Source: SIG603 sp964370635 (lineage in GTDB: Bacteria > Bacillota > Clostridia > Oscillospirales > Acutalibacteraceae). Taken from it: a DNA stretch of 64,000 nt. Made by a program: the position numbers and the translations under genes. Below are positions 33,517 through 44,400 of this stretch, piece after piece. The stretch spans positions 144,155-208,154 of the forward strand of contig CAYJJU010000001.1 of assembly GCA_964370635.1 (NCBI GenBank). The letters are read 5' to 3'. The notes beneath the pieces are model-generated. The model did no database searches. It worked only from the letters and a program-made list of their open reading frames with translations, and was not told the DNA's origin. Within the stretch, counting starts at the first letter, position 1, and every line of letters begins with the position of its first letter.

Positions 33517-34038
33517 TTAAAATAACTCTATACACTTTTGGGTGGGTGCAATGCTTCCGCATTCCATAGTTGGGGTGTCGCCTAAAAATCCTTCTTTTCC
33601 TTTGACTTCGTTTACTGTTTGCTTGAAATATTCGTAAATATCGGAGTCTGTGTACTCGGAATATGCGTATCCCTTAAGCGGTATATCGTAGTCTATTGTG
33701 ATTAATCCTAAATCTTCTAGCTTTATAAGTTTTTTGCCCACATTTTTCACGTCTTTCATGCTATCTTTAATGTCAATGATAAAGACAGGAGAAAGTGCTG
33801 TGTTTTGAAAACTGTGCTCCTTACTGCTTTTTAGGATAAACCTTGCAACCGGCAAAAATTTATACTCTAAAAGGTGTTTTAGAAAATGAAGTTCGGTTTC
33901 AGTTATTACCTCAATATTTTCTTTCTTGTGTTTGCCACAGCATTTATAGTGAGCTGTGTGCGAGTGACATGCGTGATGCTCGTGATTATGCGAGTGTCCG
34001 CCACAGCCGCAGCCGTGTGAATGATTATGTTCTGACAT
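33517..34038 (-). CDS. His/Cys-rich metal-binding protein of unknown function
   Basis: 173 residues. Residues 2-38 are packed with His and Cys (HNHSHGCGCGGHSHNHEHHA, then HYKCCGKHKK), clearly able to bind metal. Residues 45-173 form a compact domain; the segment around residues 98-130 (VGKKLIKLEDLGLITIDYDI, then GYAYSEYTDSDIYEYF) looks like a winged helix. A late Cys (TMECGSIAPTQKC) is near the end. GGAG lies 7 nt before the ATG but inside a strong hairpin. A long leader and an operator-like palindrome lie upstream. It may be a metal sensor or a metal store; I cannot decide between them. Confidence 0.7.
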   Translation of the reverse strand: MSEHNHSHGCGCGGHSHNHEHHACHSHTAHYKCCGKHKKENIEVITETELHFLKHLLEYKFLPVARFILKSSKEHSFQNTALSPVFIIDIKDSMKDVKNVGKKLIKLEDLGLITIDYDIPLKGYAYSEYTDSDIYEYFKQTVNEVKGKEGFLGDTPTMECGSIAPTQKCIELF

Positions 34039-34326
34039 TTTAATGCTCCATTCCGCCGCTTCGCATCGGCATAAAATTTAATCAAAGATAGGGCTCTTAC
34101 CATGCGAAGCACAAGGAATGATAAGAGCATTAATCGCACATCGCACGTTCGGTGAAACCGAAACTGTGCGGTGCATATAAATTAAGTTAGTTTGAACCTG
34201 TTTCAAACTATTTCCTACTTTCTAATTACTGATTGTTTTTACTATCAATTCAAAATATACTAACCCAGACAAAAAAATAGAACTGCTTGCCCTACAGGCA
34301 CTACCACAAACAAAGTTAGTATCATC
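34039..34326 (-). promoter_or_regulatory. Long structured 5' leader of the His-rich gene, candidate RNA switch
   Basis: The predicted transcript begins near 34326 and runs 290 nt to the ATG. A distal hairpin pairs CGCAC/GTGCG and GTTTCGGT/ACCGAAC (about 34143-34172). Near the gene, three nested pairings line up: TTAATGCTC with GAGCATTAA, CATTCC with GGAATG, and CTTCGCAT with ATGCGAAG (34040-34066 with 34102-34133). This encloses the ribosome binding site GGAG. An alternative pairing GCTCTTA with TAAGAGC would break it and free the site. The 478-bp gap 34039-34516 otherwise holds only the two divergent promoters. Confidence 0.55.
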
Positions 34327-34361
34327 TAACAAATTTTACTATAAAGTCGGCTAAATGTCAA
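34315..34361 (-). promoter_or_regulatory. Promoter of the His-rich gene with GTTAG-N6-CTAAC operator
   Basis: On the minus strand TTGACA (34356-34361), 17-bp spacer and TAAAAT (34333-34338). The palindrome GTTAG-TATCAT-CTAAC occupies 34315-34330 over the expected start site, with the same geometry as at feoA and 49150. A second inverted repeat AGTTTGAA-N5-TTCAAACT lies farther into the leader (34189-34209). Confidence 0.65.
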
Positions 34362-34401
34362 GTCAGCCGAGCTTTAGAAAATTACATTTAAAATATAGAT
34401 A

Positions 34402-34430
34402 TTGAAAGTATATAAACTTTGCTGTATAAT
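34402..34430 (+). promoter_or_regulatory. Predicted promoter of the two-component operon
   Basis: TTGAAA (34402-34407), 17-bp spacer and TATAAT (34425-34430). A small hairpin CTGGC/GCCAG lies in the leader just ahead of the GGAG site of the kinase gene. Confidence 0.6.
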
Positions 34431-34516
34431 TATATCTAAACAATTTAAATTTAAGATTTAATAATTGTGTTTTAATAAATTTTATGCTGGCACAATCGCC
34501 AGAATGGAGTATTTAG

Positions 34517-36526
34517 ATGAAAATTAAAAATTTCCCAATATACACAGCGCTGATTTTTGTTGTAAGTGTTTCATTTTGGCTTTTTTATGCCGAGCATTTT
34601 CACAAAGACAATATCGCAAATTACTCTGTCGCCACCTCACAAAATGCCGTTTGGAATTTAAGCGAATATGATTTTTCAAGCAGTGTAACTTTCCTTAGTG
34701 GCGATGTAGAACACATAAGTGGAAAAATTCTTACGCCCGAAGAATTTTATCAAAACGAAAATTTAATAGAGCTTTCAAACCCTATAGACCATGAAACCGG
34801 AAGAACTGCAAGGCTTAAACTCATTTTGCCCAAAAACAGCAGTCTCTCTATTTGTCTGAGCGGAGACTATGCGAGGGCCGTCTATTTAAATGGAGAGTTT
34901 AAAGGCAGTGTTGGCACTGTATCGGAAAATATCGAAGGTTTTTCACCAGGCTACGGTATCTTGACAATACCCGTTACTACCTCCCAAAGCGGCGAAGTCG
35001 AGCTAATTATACAAGGCGGCAACTTTGTACACCGTGAGGGTTCAAGTTATAGCAATATATACGTATCAAACCCTAATCTTTTAAATTGGTATAATAATTA
35101 TGATTTATTCATGGAGGTTTTAACAGGCGGAATGCTATTTTGCTTTTTCCTCTTGTTTTTCGCATTAATATTTATAACCAAGAATTATTTGATAAACTTT
35201 TATTTTTCACTTTTAAGCCTATTGTGGGCGGTAAGGCTAGGTGTTACCGGTTCTAAATTTCTTTACACCCTATTCCCCAATTTATCTTGGAATGTAGCAT
35301 TTAGGCTTGAATATATTACCCTTGCACTTACTATAGCCTTTATAATAAGAATTATACTGCTTCATCTGCCTAATCTAAGCGCATTACAGGGCTTGCGCTT
35401 TTTATGCTATCCGCTTTATGCGCTTAGCGCCGCGTATTTATTCTTAGACAGTTATATAATCTCTTACACCTCCCCCATACTCACCGTTTTCTTTATTGTA
35501 ATAATAATTTATATTTCTATAATTGTAATAGTGTCTTTGATATCAAACAAAGGTAAAAATTCTTATAACTTATCGGAAAAAATATTTTTGTTTGCCCTTA
35601 TGATTTTATGTATTTGTGGCATTAACGACGCACTGTATTTTAACAACATTTATTTGCTTTCCACCACTATGACAGAAACTGCCGTGCTCATGTTTGCGTT
35701 TTTTGAGGCAATAGTCATCTTCTATTTAAATATGGAGTATATAAACAAAATTGACGAACTTAAGCGGCAAGAGGAAATACGTGCCATGGAACTTGAGCAT
35801 TATTTGAACTTAAAATCTCATTTTCTTGGCATAGTTGCACACGAAATTAAGACGCCGTTATCCATCATTATCGGCTCTGCAGGGGACAGCCTTGACATAA
35901 TTAACGAGGACATTGATTATCGTGATGAAAATTTAGAATGCATAAAAAATAATCAGCACTTGATTACTCAAACAGTAATGAATTTAAACGAAACTGTTTT
36001 TGATTTGCTGGACAGCACGGCACTTGAAACTGGAAGGCTTAGCCTTAATCTTCACAAAACAAGCCTTAAAGACTTAATTGTCTGCGTGAGCGAACAGTAC
36101 TCTCAACAGATGCAAAAAAGCGGAAACACTCTCAAATTAGACCTTGAAAACCCTTGTGATTTAATTTATGCCGACAGCAAACGGATTAAGCAGGTAGTGC
36201 TAAATCTATTGTCAAACACCTGCAAACACGCTCCAAATTCGACCGTGTGCATTAAACTTTGGGCGGACGGCAAATCTCAGCATATCTTGATATCCGACAC
36301 GGGTAATGGAATATCACGTGATATCTTAAATGTAATAAACGAAAAATATTCAGGCAAAAACCTATACAAATACAGCGGTGGAATAGGGCTTTACATTTGC
36401 TCTCAAATCATCTCTTCCCACAAAGGGGAGCTCACGATAGAGTCAGAAGAAGGACAGGGAACTAGTGTAAGCTTTAGCCTGCCTATAAACCCAGAATTAT
36501 TGGAGGAAACTTACAACAATGGATAA
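34517..36526 (+). CDS. Sensor histidine kinase with 7TM-DISM-like sensor region
   Basis: 669 residues. N-terminal helix (8-24), then an extracellular beta-rich region to about residue 190 (LNGEFKGSVGTVSENIEGFS is typical of the galactose-binding-like fold). Seven membrane helices follow (about 203-405), then a coiled linker and the kinase core. H box HFLGIVAHEIKTPLSI with phospho-acceptor His442; N box QVVLNLLSNTCKH; G boxes DTGNGIS and GGIGLYI. The layout matches the 7TMR-DISM class, probably sensing a carbohydrate or envelope ligand. Its stop overlaps the regulator gene by 8 nt. Confidence 0.92.
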   Translation: MKIKNFPIYTALIFVVSVSFWLFYAEHFHKDNIANYSVATSQNAVWNLSEYDFSSSVTFLSGDVEHISGKILTPEEFYQNENLIELSNPIDHETGRTARLKLILPKNSSLSICLSGDYARAVYLNGEFKGSVGTVSENIEGFSPGYGILTIPVTTSQSGEVELIIQGGNFVHREGSSYSNIYVSNPNLLNWYNNYDLFMEVLTGGMLFCFFLLFFALIFITKNYLINFYFSLLSLLWAVRLGVTGSKFLYTLFPNLSWNVAFRLEYITLALTIAFIIRIILLHLPNLSALQGLRFLCYPLYALSAAYLFLDSYIISYTSPILTVFFIVIIIYISIIVIVSLISNKGKNSYNLSEKIFLFALMILCICGINDALYFNNIYLLSTTMTETAVLMFAFFEAIVIFYLNMEYINKIDELKRQEEIRAMELEHYLNLKSHFLGIVAHEIKTPLSIIIGSAGDSLDIINEDIDYRDENLECIKNNQHLITQTVMNLNETVFDLLDSTALETGRLSLNLHKTSLKDLIVCVSEQYSQQMQKSGNTLKLDLENPCDLIYADSKRIKQVVLNLLSNTCKHAPNSTVCIKLWADGKSQHILISDTGNGISRDILNVINEKYSGKNLYKYSGGIGLYICSQIISSHKGELTIESEEGQGTSVSFSLPINPELLEETYNNG

Positions 36527-37202
36527 TACTGCAACTATACTTATAGTAGAAGATAATCAAAGCATATTAGAGCTTAACTCTAAAAAACTTTTAAGGCACG
36601 GATTTAATGTTTTGCCTGCAAAAAACCTTTCTCAGGCAAGAAAGTTTTTATCTAGCAATAACATAGATTTAATCGTGCTTGATGTCATGTTGCCGGACGG
36701 AAACGGCTTTGACTTTTGCAAAGAAGTTAAGGCTAAAAATGAGATTTTAGTTTTATTTTTGACAGGCAAAACTCAGATAAAAGATAAAATCACAGGACTT
36801 GACGGCGGTGGAGATTACTACCTTACTAAGCCCTATGATTTTGATGAATTTGTTTCAGTTGTGAAAAGCATGCTTAGAAGAAAAATAAGCGATGAAATAA
36901 AAGTAGGTGATCTTACACTTAATTTATCAAGCAGAATTGCTACTTTTAAGGGCATTGATTTACACCTTGCCCCAAAAGAATTTGCACTGCTTAATGTCTT
37001 ATCAAGAAATTTAAGCACGCCGCTGTCTGCAGATGAATTATGCCAAAAATGCTGGAATTACTCCGACACAAGCAACACGAGCAGTATGCTTTGGACTCAT
37101 CTTTCAAGGCTTAGAAAAAAGATAGAGGTACACGAGGGCATTTATATTTCAAACATACGAAATAAAGGTTATGTTTTGGAGATTAAGAGTTTGTCAAAAT
37201 AA
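36519..37202 (+). CDS. OmpR/PhoB-family response regulator
   Basis: 227 residues. Receiver domain (ILIVEDNQSILELNSKKLL; phospho-acceptor Asp55 in LIVLDVMLPDGNGF; conserved Lys in YLTKPYDFDEF) and a C-terminal winged helix (LHLAPKEFALLNVLSRNLST, then SSMLWTHLSRLRKKIE). Partner of the upstream kinase through the 8-nt gene overlap. Targets cannot be read from the sequence; the convergent subtilase and the divergent His-rich gene are neighbours only. Confidence 0.96.
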   Translation: MDNTATILIVEDNQSILELNSKKLLRHGFNVLPAKNLSQARKFLSSNNIDLIVLDVMLPDGNGFDFCKEVKAKNEILVLFLTGKTQIKDKITGLDGGGDYYLTKPYDFDEFVSVVKSMLRRKISDEIKVGDLTLNLSSRIATFKGIDLHLAPKEFALLNVLSRNLSTPLSADELCQKCWNYSDTSNTSSMLWTHLSRLRKKIEVHEGIYISNIRNKGYVLEIKSLSK

Positions 37203-37220
37203 AGCAAAGTTAATCTAAGC

Positions 37221-38090
37221 CTAAGGCTCAACTAAAAATTGCCTACATATCCCATAGCCACTTTTGATGTCATATCCCGTATCTTCTATGTCGAGTGCGT
37301 TTTCTATAAGCAAATCTGTCACTTCTTTTGCGCTTAACTGCGCATTTTGCTTTATCGCACTTGCCGCCGCTGCGCTTATATACGGCACGGCATACGATGT
37401 GCCGCTTGCATAAAGTTTATCACCATTTGGCATGGCCACATAATATCCCTCACCGTAACCCATAAGGCTTACGGTGTTGTTTTTTTGTGAAAAGCTTGAT
37501 ACTTCGTTTGAAAGATTTACCGAGCCTACCCCTATTACCTCTTCAAACGCCGCAGGGTAGTAAAGCTCCTTTGGATATAAATCTCCCGTATTTCCAACTG
37601 CAGACACTATTACCACGCCTTTTTCATAAGCATACTCTATCGCCTTGTAAAGCTCCTTACTGTATTCCTGCGTGCCAAGGCTCATGTTTATTACCCTGCA
37701 GTTAAAAACATCCACGGCATCATAAACAGCCTTTGCCAAAAGCTCCTTATCTACCGTTATAAACTCGCCCTCGACTTCGTCTTGTATTACCAAGGGCACT
37801 ATGTTTATATCCTCTATAAGCGCATTATTGTCGGTGACACTTGAGCCTAAAAGTATACCGGCTATAGACGTCCCGTGCCCTATGTTATCATTAGTATCCG
37901 CAGAATTTTTCACATAATTGTATCCACTTAAAATATGTTCATCTTCAATCACGCTTAACGAAACACCCGTGTCTATTAGCGCAATTCTAACTTCACCGTC
38001 TTCAAGCGGCACTTCGCTAAGCCCTACATCATCACATGCTGTAAGCGCACAAAACATTATTATAAGCATTACGGCTAATTTAATCTTCAT
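37221..38090 (-). CDS. Lipoprotein subtilisin-like serine protease (S8)
   Basis: Start ATG at 38090 with GAGGTG just upstream. The 289-residue protein has a lipobox (ALTAC, Cys19) and a compact S8 catalytic domain with no propeptide. The triad is Asp40 (ALIDTG), His72 (NIGHGTSIAG) and Ser232 (ASGTSYAVP), with the oxyanion Asn167 (SAVGNTG). All catalytic residues are intact. It would act at the outer face of the membrane. Convergent with the response regulator, 18 bp between stops. Confidence 0.92.
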   Translation of the reverse strand: MKIKLAVMLIIMFCALTACDDVGLSEVPLEDGEVRIALIDTGVSLSVIEDEHILSGYNYVKNSADTNDNIGHGTSIAGILLGSSVTDNNALIEDINIVPLVIQDEVEGEFITVDKELLAKAVYDAVDVFNCRVINMSLGTQEYSKELYKAIEYAYEKGVVIVSAVGNTGDLYPKELYYPAAFEEVIGVGSVNLSNEVSSFSQKNNTVSLMGYGEGYYVAMPNGDKLYASGTSYAVPYISAAAASAIKQNAQLSAKEVTDLLIENALDIEDTGYDIKSGYGICRQFLVEP

Positions 38091-38150
38091 CTCACACCTC
38101 AAAATTATATACTCTATTTTATCAAAACAAGGGCATAATTACAAGCATGC

Positions 38151-38417
38151 AAATCCGCCGTGAACGAAAATTCACGGCGGATTTCAGCGTGTCAAAAAAG
38201 TCCTACTTTTTTGCACACGCTGTCGGACTGTCCAAAAATCTGCAAGGCAAGGAACAAATGCCATAAAATGACCGAGTAATACGAGGGTATACGAGGGAAA
38301 TTTTAGGGTGTTTGTGACGCAGGAAGCAAAAAACGAGCCAAACTGGCTCATTTTTTGCGGTTGTGGGTTTTTCGACAGTCTGAAATCCGCCGTGAACGAA
38401 AAATTCACAGCGGATTT
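38151..38417. repeat. Composite hairpin repeat region
   Basis: The 353-bp space 38103-38455 has no gene. It holds two almost identical 14-bp-arm hairpins, AAATCCGCCGTGAA/TTCACGGCGGATTT (38151-38184) and its near copy (38383-38417), plus GCGTGT/ACACGC with an inner AAAAAAGT/ACTTTTTT (38186-38221). Between them, 38226-38380 begins GACTGTCCAAAAATC and ends GTTTTTCGACAGTC, imperfect terminal inverted repeats. Its interior has GAGCC/GGCTC and a skeleton GCAAGGCA...GTAATACGAGGGTAT, also recognisable at 10600. It looks like a small mobile element beside terminators. Confidence 0.65.
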
Positions 38418-38455
38418 CTGCGCACTTTACGCACTGTAATATCTAATACACAAAA

Positions 38456-41400
38456 TCAGCCTTTACTTACAGTGTAAGTATCAACATATTCAAGTGTATT
38501 TGCTGAGTTAAGGGTGGCTGTGTTATCTGGTGAGAACGTGACTTTTATGCTAAATTCCACCGAGCTCACGCCATCTTTTGCCAGTGCCTCTTTTACACCG
38601 GCTTCGTCTACTACATATTCTCCAAGCTGTGTAAAGCTTACGAACCTGTCATAGGAAGTAGAAACATTGTTTGAAACGCTTATCATAGGTGCGCCCGACA
38701 CGGCGTATGGGTCATAAGTGCCAAACTGGTCTGTCACCATAAGCGTATTGTTAGTGCCATTAAAATCTATGCTTGTAATGTCACGTTTTAGGCTTGCAAA
38801 GAAGTTTGCATCTCCTATGAAGTAGCCGCTTCTTACACCCTCATTGTCGCCCTCGTGGAAATATAGCAAGCTTCTTGATGTTTCCTGTGTATAACTGACA
38901 TCATATCGTACCGGCACCGAAACCACAGGGGCTAAACCTGTGCCATATGAATCATAAATATCCATGTGTGCATATATGCGACCTTCGTCATCATTATTTA
39001 TTATTCCATCTTGGTCATCTTCAACATATAACGTTAAGCTCGTAATTCCCCACGGGTCTACACCCCTCATCATAAATGTGTTTCTAGCCTTATCATGATC
39101 ACCAAGAAGATTTATGTGATAGTAATTACTTATGCTTGGTGAACCCCAGTGAGTAGTAGGCCCTGTTTGCCATGTTGCATATGGTTTAGTGTCGGTGTCG
39201 GTATCACGAAGAGAGACATCGTCTAAACTTCTTAACTGATTAGATGTGAGCATCAGTCCTATCGCATTATCCATATGGAACTCGTTTACCAAATGCGGTG
39301 TCAATTTCATTTTATAATACCATAGATTTTCGGAATTTCCTGTCGTTACCATAACAGGGTCGGTTTGCTTGTGCGCTCCGTTTTCGGTGGTGTAAGTGTA
39401 GTTTCTTGTCTGTTTTACCCTTACATACACATTGTACGCCGTCTTATCTATTCCACCATATAGCGCTGAATCTATCCAACCGCTCGCCACGCTTCCCTCT
39501 ATTTTATTAAAATAGTATTCAAGCTGAACATCGGGTGCTGTGACAGGTGCTGTGTGGGCAACCATCATGTTTGGCCCTTTTTGTAATATCTGTGTCGAAA
39601 TCGTATCGATATCAACCGCTAGCCTATTAACAGTTACAACGCCTGCACCAAATGCTGTTGACAAGCTATAATACTTGTCATTCGTGTTTGCAGGACTATT
39701 GTACACGGCTTTTGCATAGTACTCGCCGCCCTGTGTGGGAGTGTCGCTTACCCAGTTTGGTTGCTCTGCGGCACTTCCATCCCTTTGCCACTGATATTCT
39801 ATGGAAATCATGTCAATTTCGGCTTGGGTCAATTCTCTTTCTTCTCCGCCTACTACTGCCTTATACTCGAGTATCGCCCTTGGCTCTTCTCCTTGTGCGT
39901 AACTTGGACTATAGGTGAATATCGCCTTCTTGCCGCCGTCAGTCATCACTTTATCTGAATTACCAATAGATGTGACCTCAAATCTTATCTTTTCACTCCA
40001 TCTGCCATATAATGTGATGTCTTCAGTTTTTGTAAATTTAGTGGAGTTGTAAACTTTTACCCCTGCCGTTTCATGCGTATACCAACCCTCAAAGTAATGA
40101 GTTGCCGAAATAGGCTCGGGAAGTGCCATATACTCTTCATTATATCCGACTTCCATGCCACCAGGCACTGCCACACCGACTGGCCGTGAAACAAAATCAA
40201 AGCTTACGTTGTATTTCTGTGCTTCAAGCTTGCCGTAAAGTTTTAAGTCTGCGGTCATCTTCGCTTGGGTATCAAAGCCTGTAAATAAAGTCGTTCTAGC
40301 TTCATCTGTATACCACCCTACAAGTTTTTGCCCTGCTTTTTCGGGTTCTTGTACGGGGAAGATTATTGTGTTTTCAATAAATTTCACCGTTTGATAAGGC
40401 ACTGCGTCGTCCTCTAAGTAGTATGCAATCTCAAACATTTTCGCCTCTGGCTTATCAAGTATAAAGCTTACATCATAACTTGTGTCAGTGCTTAGTGCCG
40501 AAATATTTGGCGACACGCTGTCAAAGAAGACTGTTGCACCATTTTCATCTAAAACGCTTAGGCTGCTTGAATCAAGTCCTATGTCAGAGTAGAAATTCGG
40601 CACATCGCCTTTTTCATAAATTTTTGTAACAGGCTCTTTTTCAAGTCCTACAAAATTATATGTGACTTTGGCGGTCGTGTCCTCATAACTTGCATAGTAA
40701 CTCGTAATGCCGTCTAGTATTTCTTTTGCAAAGGAAATATCTATGGTTTTTGAGAAATCTCTATCCTTAAATAAATCCTCATTTTGCGTTCTCTGTGTCT
40801 TTATTCCGTTAAACTGTGAATACTGTGTAGGGCCTGTGTATCCTGTGTTTTCAAGTGAACTTAAGTCAAAGCTTTCGCCATAATAGGCCGTAAGCGTTTT
40901 GCTATCCTCACCTGTGCCCTCTACACCATTTACTGTGATTTCATATTCTTTAACACCTACTTCAAACAGATAATTTGTGTCGCTTAAGACAAGTTGCCCT
41001 GCGCTTTCGTCTATTGCCACTCCGTTACTGTCTGTCGTGTAACCTGTTATACTTTCGTATTTGAGATTAGTTTGCTCGCCCGTTAAAGTATTTGTTTCAC
41101 TGAAAGTGTCATAGTTTATCATTTCAAGTATTTCTTCTTCACTTGGAAGATAGAATCTTTCGCTTGCAAAGACCATGTCACTCCACACATTTATGTTGTT
41201 TCCTGCATTGTCTATGACATTTACGCCGACTGTTCGAGGTGCAGAAAGCTCCTCATCAGATAAATTATTCCAAACAACAGGCACATTTAACACTATTGGA
41301 TTTTTGGTAAAGGTTAAAGGCTGGCCTTTCCATACGATTTGAATTTCTGCCTCCATATACCTTACTCTGTCGTCGGGAGGAGTAATGGTAATTCTTCCCG

Positions 41401-44400
41401 AATTTGACACGTGGAAGTATTCACTTGATGATATGAAGTTAAAATTTGAAGCATCGTATAGTAAATTTGATGTTATGCCCTCTTTTAAATCAAGGGTTTT
41501 CATAGTCATCAAAATTTCGGGCATGTCAAGCGAAATATCGCCGTCGTTTCCGACTTCGTCTATAAGGTCTATCCTTGTGTTATCGTTTATTTGATATGTA
41601 AAGTCGTAAACATTTTGCCTGTCACCTGCCGTAAATAGCGAGTCTTCATACTCTGCAAGTCTTATCGAATATCCTTGGAAGCCCTCTAGCACCGTGGCGG
41701 CAAGGTCAAGCTCTGCATACCAGCCTACATCTACAAACATGGCACCCATTGCAGACTCTGAAATTTCTGCCTCGGTCTGTCCCATTCGCCTTAATCTATC
41801 GTAGGCATAGACAAAGTATCCATACATCTTTGTATAAACGCCAATCTCGCCTATAATTCCGATATTTGCAAGGTAAATCGAAATCAAACCTATCCTAAAG
41901 GATACTTCAATACCCATTCTAAGCCCTATGTATCCCATAATGCTAAAGTCATAGGCAAAATATTCATCAAGCAAGTCCATTTCAGAGCTTCCGCTTTCAA
42001 ACTCGCCTTTACTGATAAGCCACTGCATGCTCATCCAGAAAGTATATCTCTTTCCGTATTGATAAGTGATGCTCGATTTAAGCGAAATTAAAATATCCGC
42101 CGAAATTACAAATGACGCTTGGAAAACTAAGTCTATTACGTAAAACTGGTATTGAAGTCCTTTCGGCCCAAAAATTCCAATTTTTACAAGTTCCATCCAT
42201 TCGCTGTCGGTACCTGAAACCAAGTCCTCATAGCTTTCTATAAGCTCATTTGTCTTAGCCTTCGCCTTTTCGGGGTTAGGCTCGTCATTTATCGCCCCTA
42301 AAACGTCGCTTGCCTGCGTTATATTTATGTCCGCTTCTATAAAGTTATCGAAAGTAAGGCCTTTAAAATCTATGTCGTCGGGGTCATTCGGGTCGGTGGG
42401 GTTAAAAGGGTACTCCTTTTGAAGCTCTGCGTAGAGCTTTTGCGATTCATCGAGTAGCTCTTTTGCATTTGGCTCTCCCACCTCTCTTGCAAGCAAGTAC
42501 ATGTCATAGTAACCCTGTATCCGCCCAATTGTCAGCGCATGTTGGTTCATACTGCCAAGCACAGGGCTTGTCACTTTTTTAAGCTGTTTAACCGCAAGCC
42601 CTAAATTTTCTTTCAAAGAAAACATCGTGACTTCAATAGATGCATGTGTGTAGGTTTTAATGTCTACAGACACATTAAAGCTTAAATGTATGGGTATTGG
42701 AATGATATACAAAGGTATCGGGTAAGGGATAGCTATGGGCACAATTATCACTTTGCCTGTTCCCATAAGACCAAACGATAATTCCTGTGTAAATTTAGTC
42801 TCAAGGTCAATTTGCAAGGTCTTTCTTGTGGTGTCCATTCTGCCCGGCTCTATGGTAATTGTCATGCTTATTCCTACTGTAAGGCCTATGCCGTCTTTAA
42901 ATGCCTGACTGCTTTCGCCAATTTCAAATTCAATTACAGGAGGGGTTATGAGCGGTGCAGGGGAAAAACCTGACATGAGCAGTATCTCTTCGGTTGAGCG
43001 CTGATTGCCGTCTTCATCGTAAAGCTCGCTATAATCAAGTCCGATTTGCTCAAAAAAGTCCTCGGACATGAATGCTTCGCTTACCATATTTTCGGAAGCG
43101 CCATCTATAAATCCACTCGCCATTATCTGCTCTTTTGCCTCATCTATGAGCATCGCTTCATCAATTTGGCTTTCTATGTCATTGTAAGGAATATTTTGTG
43201 ATACATAGGAGTTTAAACTTTCCTCAAGCTCTGTTTGATTTTCTTTCTCCTCAAACTTAACCGTGTAAACGCCGTTTGCCATGTCTTTTACACTAACTTC
43301 GGTGATTACAGCATACATTAGCTTGGCATCTGTGTCGCCCACGGTAGCATTTTTCCTATTTGTAAAAATAATTATGTCGTTTAATTTTAGGCTATCAGGC
43401 ACTTTGATAGAATCTTTTACATTTTCATCGGCAGTGCCTGCCTTTAAGATATCGTAAAGCTCTTTATCTATGCTGTATCTTGCATTGAGTGTCGACTCGT
43501 CTGTGTCGTCGACCTTCATATCAAGCTCCATTTCGCCGTTTGTGGGAAACTCGCCGTCCTCGTCAAAAATCATTATTGTCGCAGGAACTTTGTAAAGTTT
43601 TCCTGTATCTTCTATTTCTAAACTGCTAAACTCTACAAGACTTCCGTCTATTGCGGTAATTTTAACAAATGAAGACTGGGCATTCATGTCAATTCTAGGG
43701 TCAGAATCCGTATAAATTGTGATAATTTGCCCTACTTTAAGCGTGTTTCCCCCACTGTAGTTAAATGAGCCTGTGACTTTATCGGCTGCACTTTGACTTC
43801 CGTCTTCGTCCACAACAAGGGCAGGCGAGTCAAAATTTTCTATACCGAGACTGCTGTCTTCATTCACCTTAAAGTTTTTTATATCGCTACTTTTTATGAA
43901 GGCAACATCTTCACTATATGCGATATTATTTTGCTCTTCACCGTTTTTAATAAGAAGATTAAGCTCTCTTATAGAGTTTTCATGTGCCGTGCCGTCGTCT
44001 CTTAAAAAAACATAGCTTTCATCATTTAATACCACTTTGTAAGAGGCCGATAATTTATACCCACCCTCGGCAGAAACTTCATACACAGATTTTCCGCCCT
44101 CGGTGCTAATTAGATTAAATAACAGCTTTACATTATCCGTTTCCACAAGTGCCGACACCGATACATTTTCCTGTAAAGCCTCTAAGCTTTCGGAAGATGG
44201 GACACTTATTTTAAAAACGAACTCCTTTTCAAGCTCTTCTAAAGAGAAGAAACTAGGTGCATACTCCTCTGTGTCCGTTAAAGTCATCGTGTCTTCATAT
44301 TTTGCATAAACGACTAAATCCTCTGTCACTGGGTTTTCTCCAAAAAACTCCTCTGTAAAACCTTTATCCTTATACCAGCCTACAAGCGTCTTACCAGCCT

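Noticed and set aside
34039..34516. Known riboswitch classes (cobalamin, NiCo, yybP/Mn, Fur-type) in the long leader
   Set aside because: I could not find their conserved cores by eye, so no class name is given.
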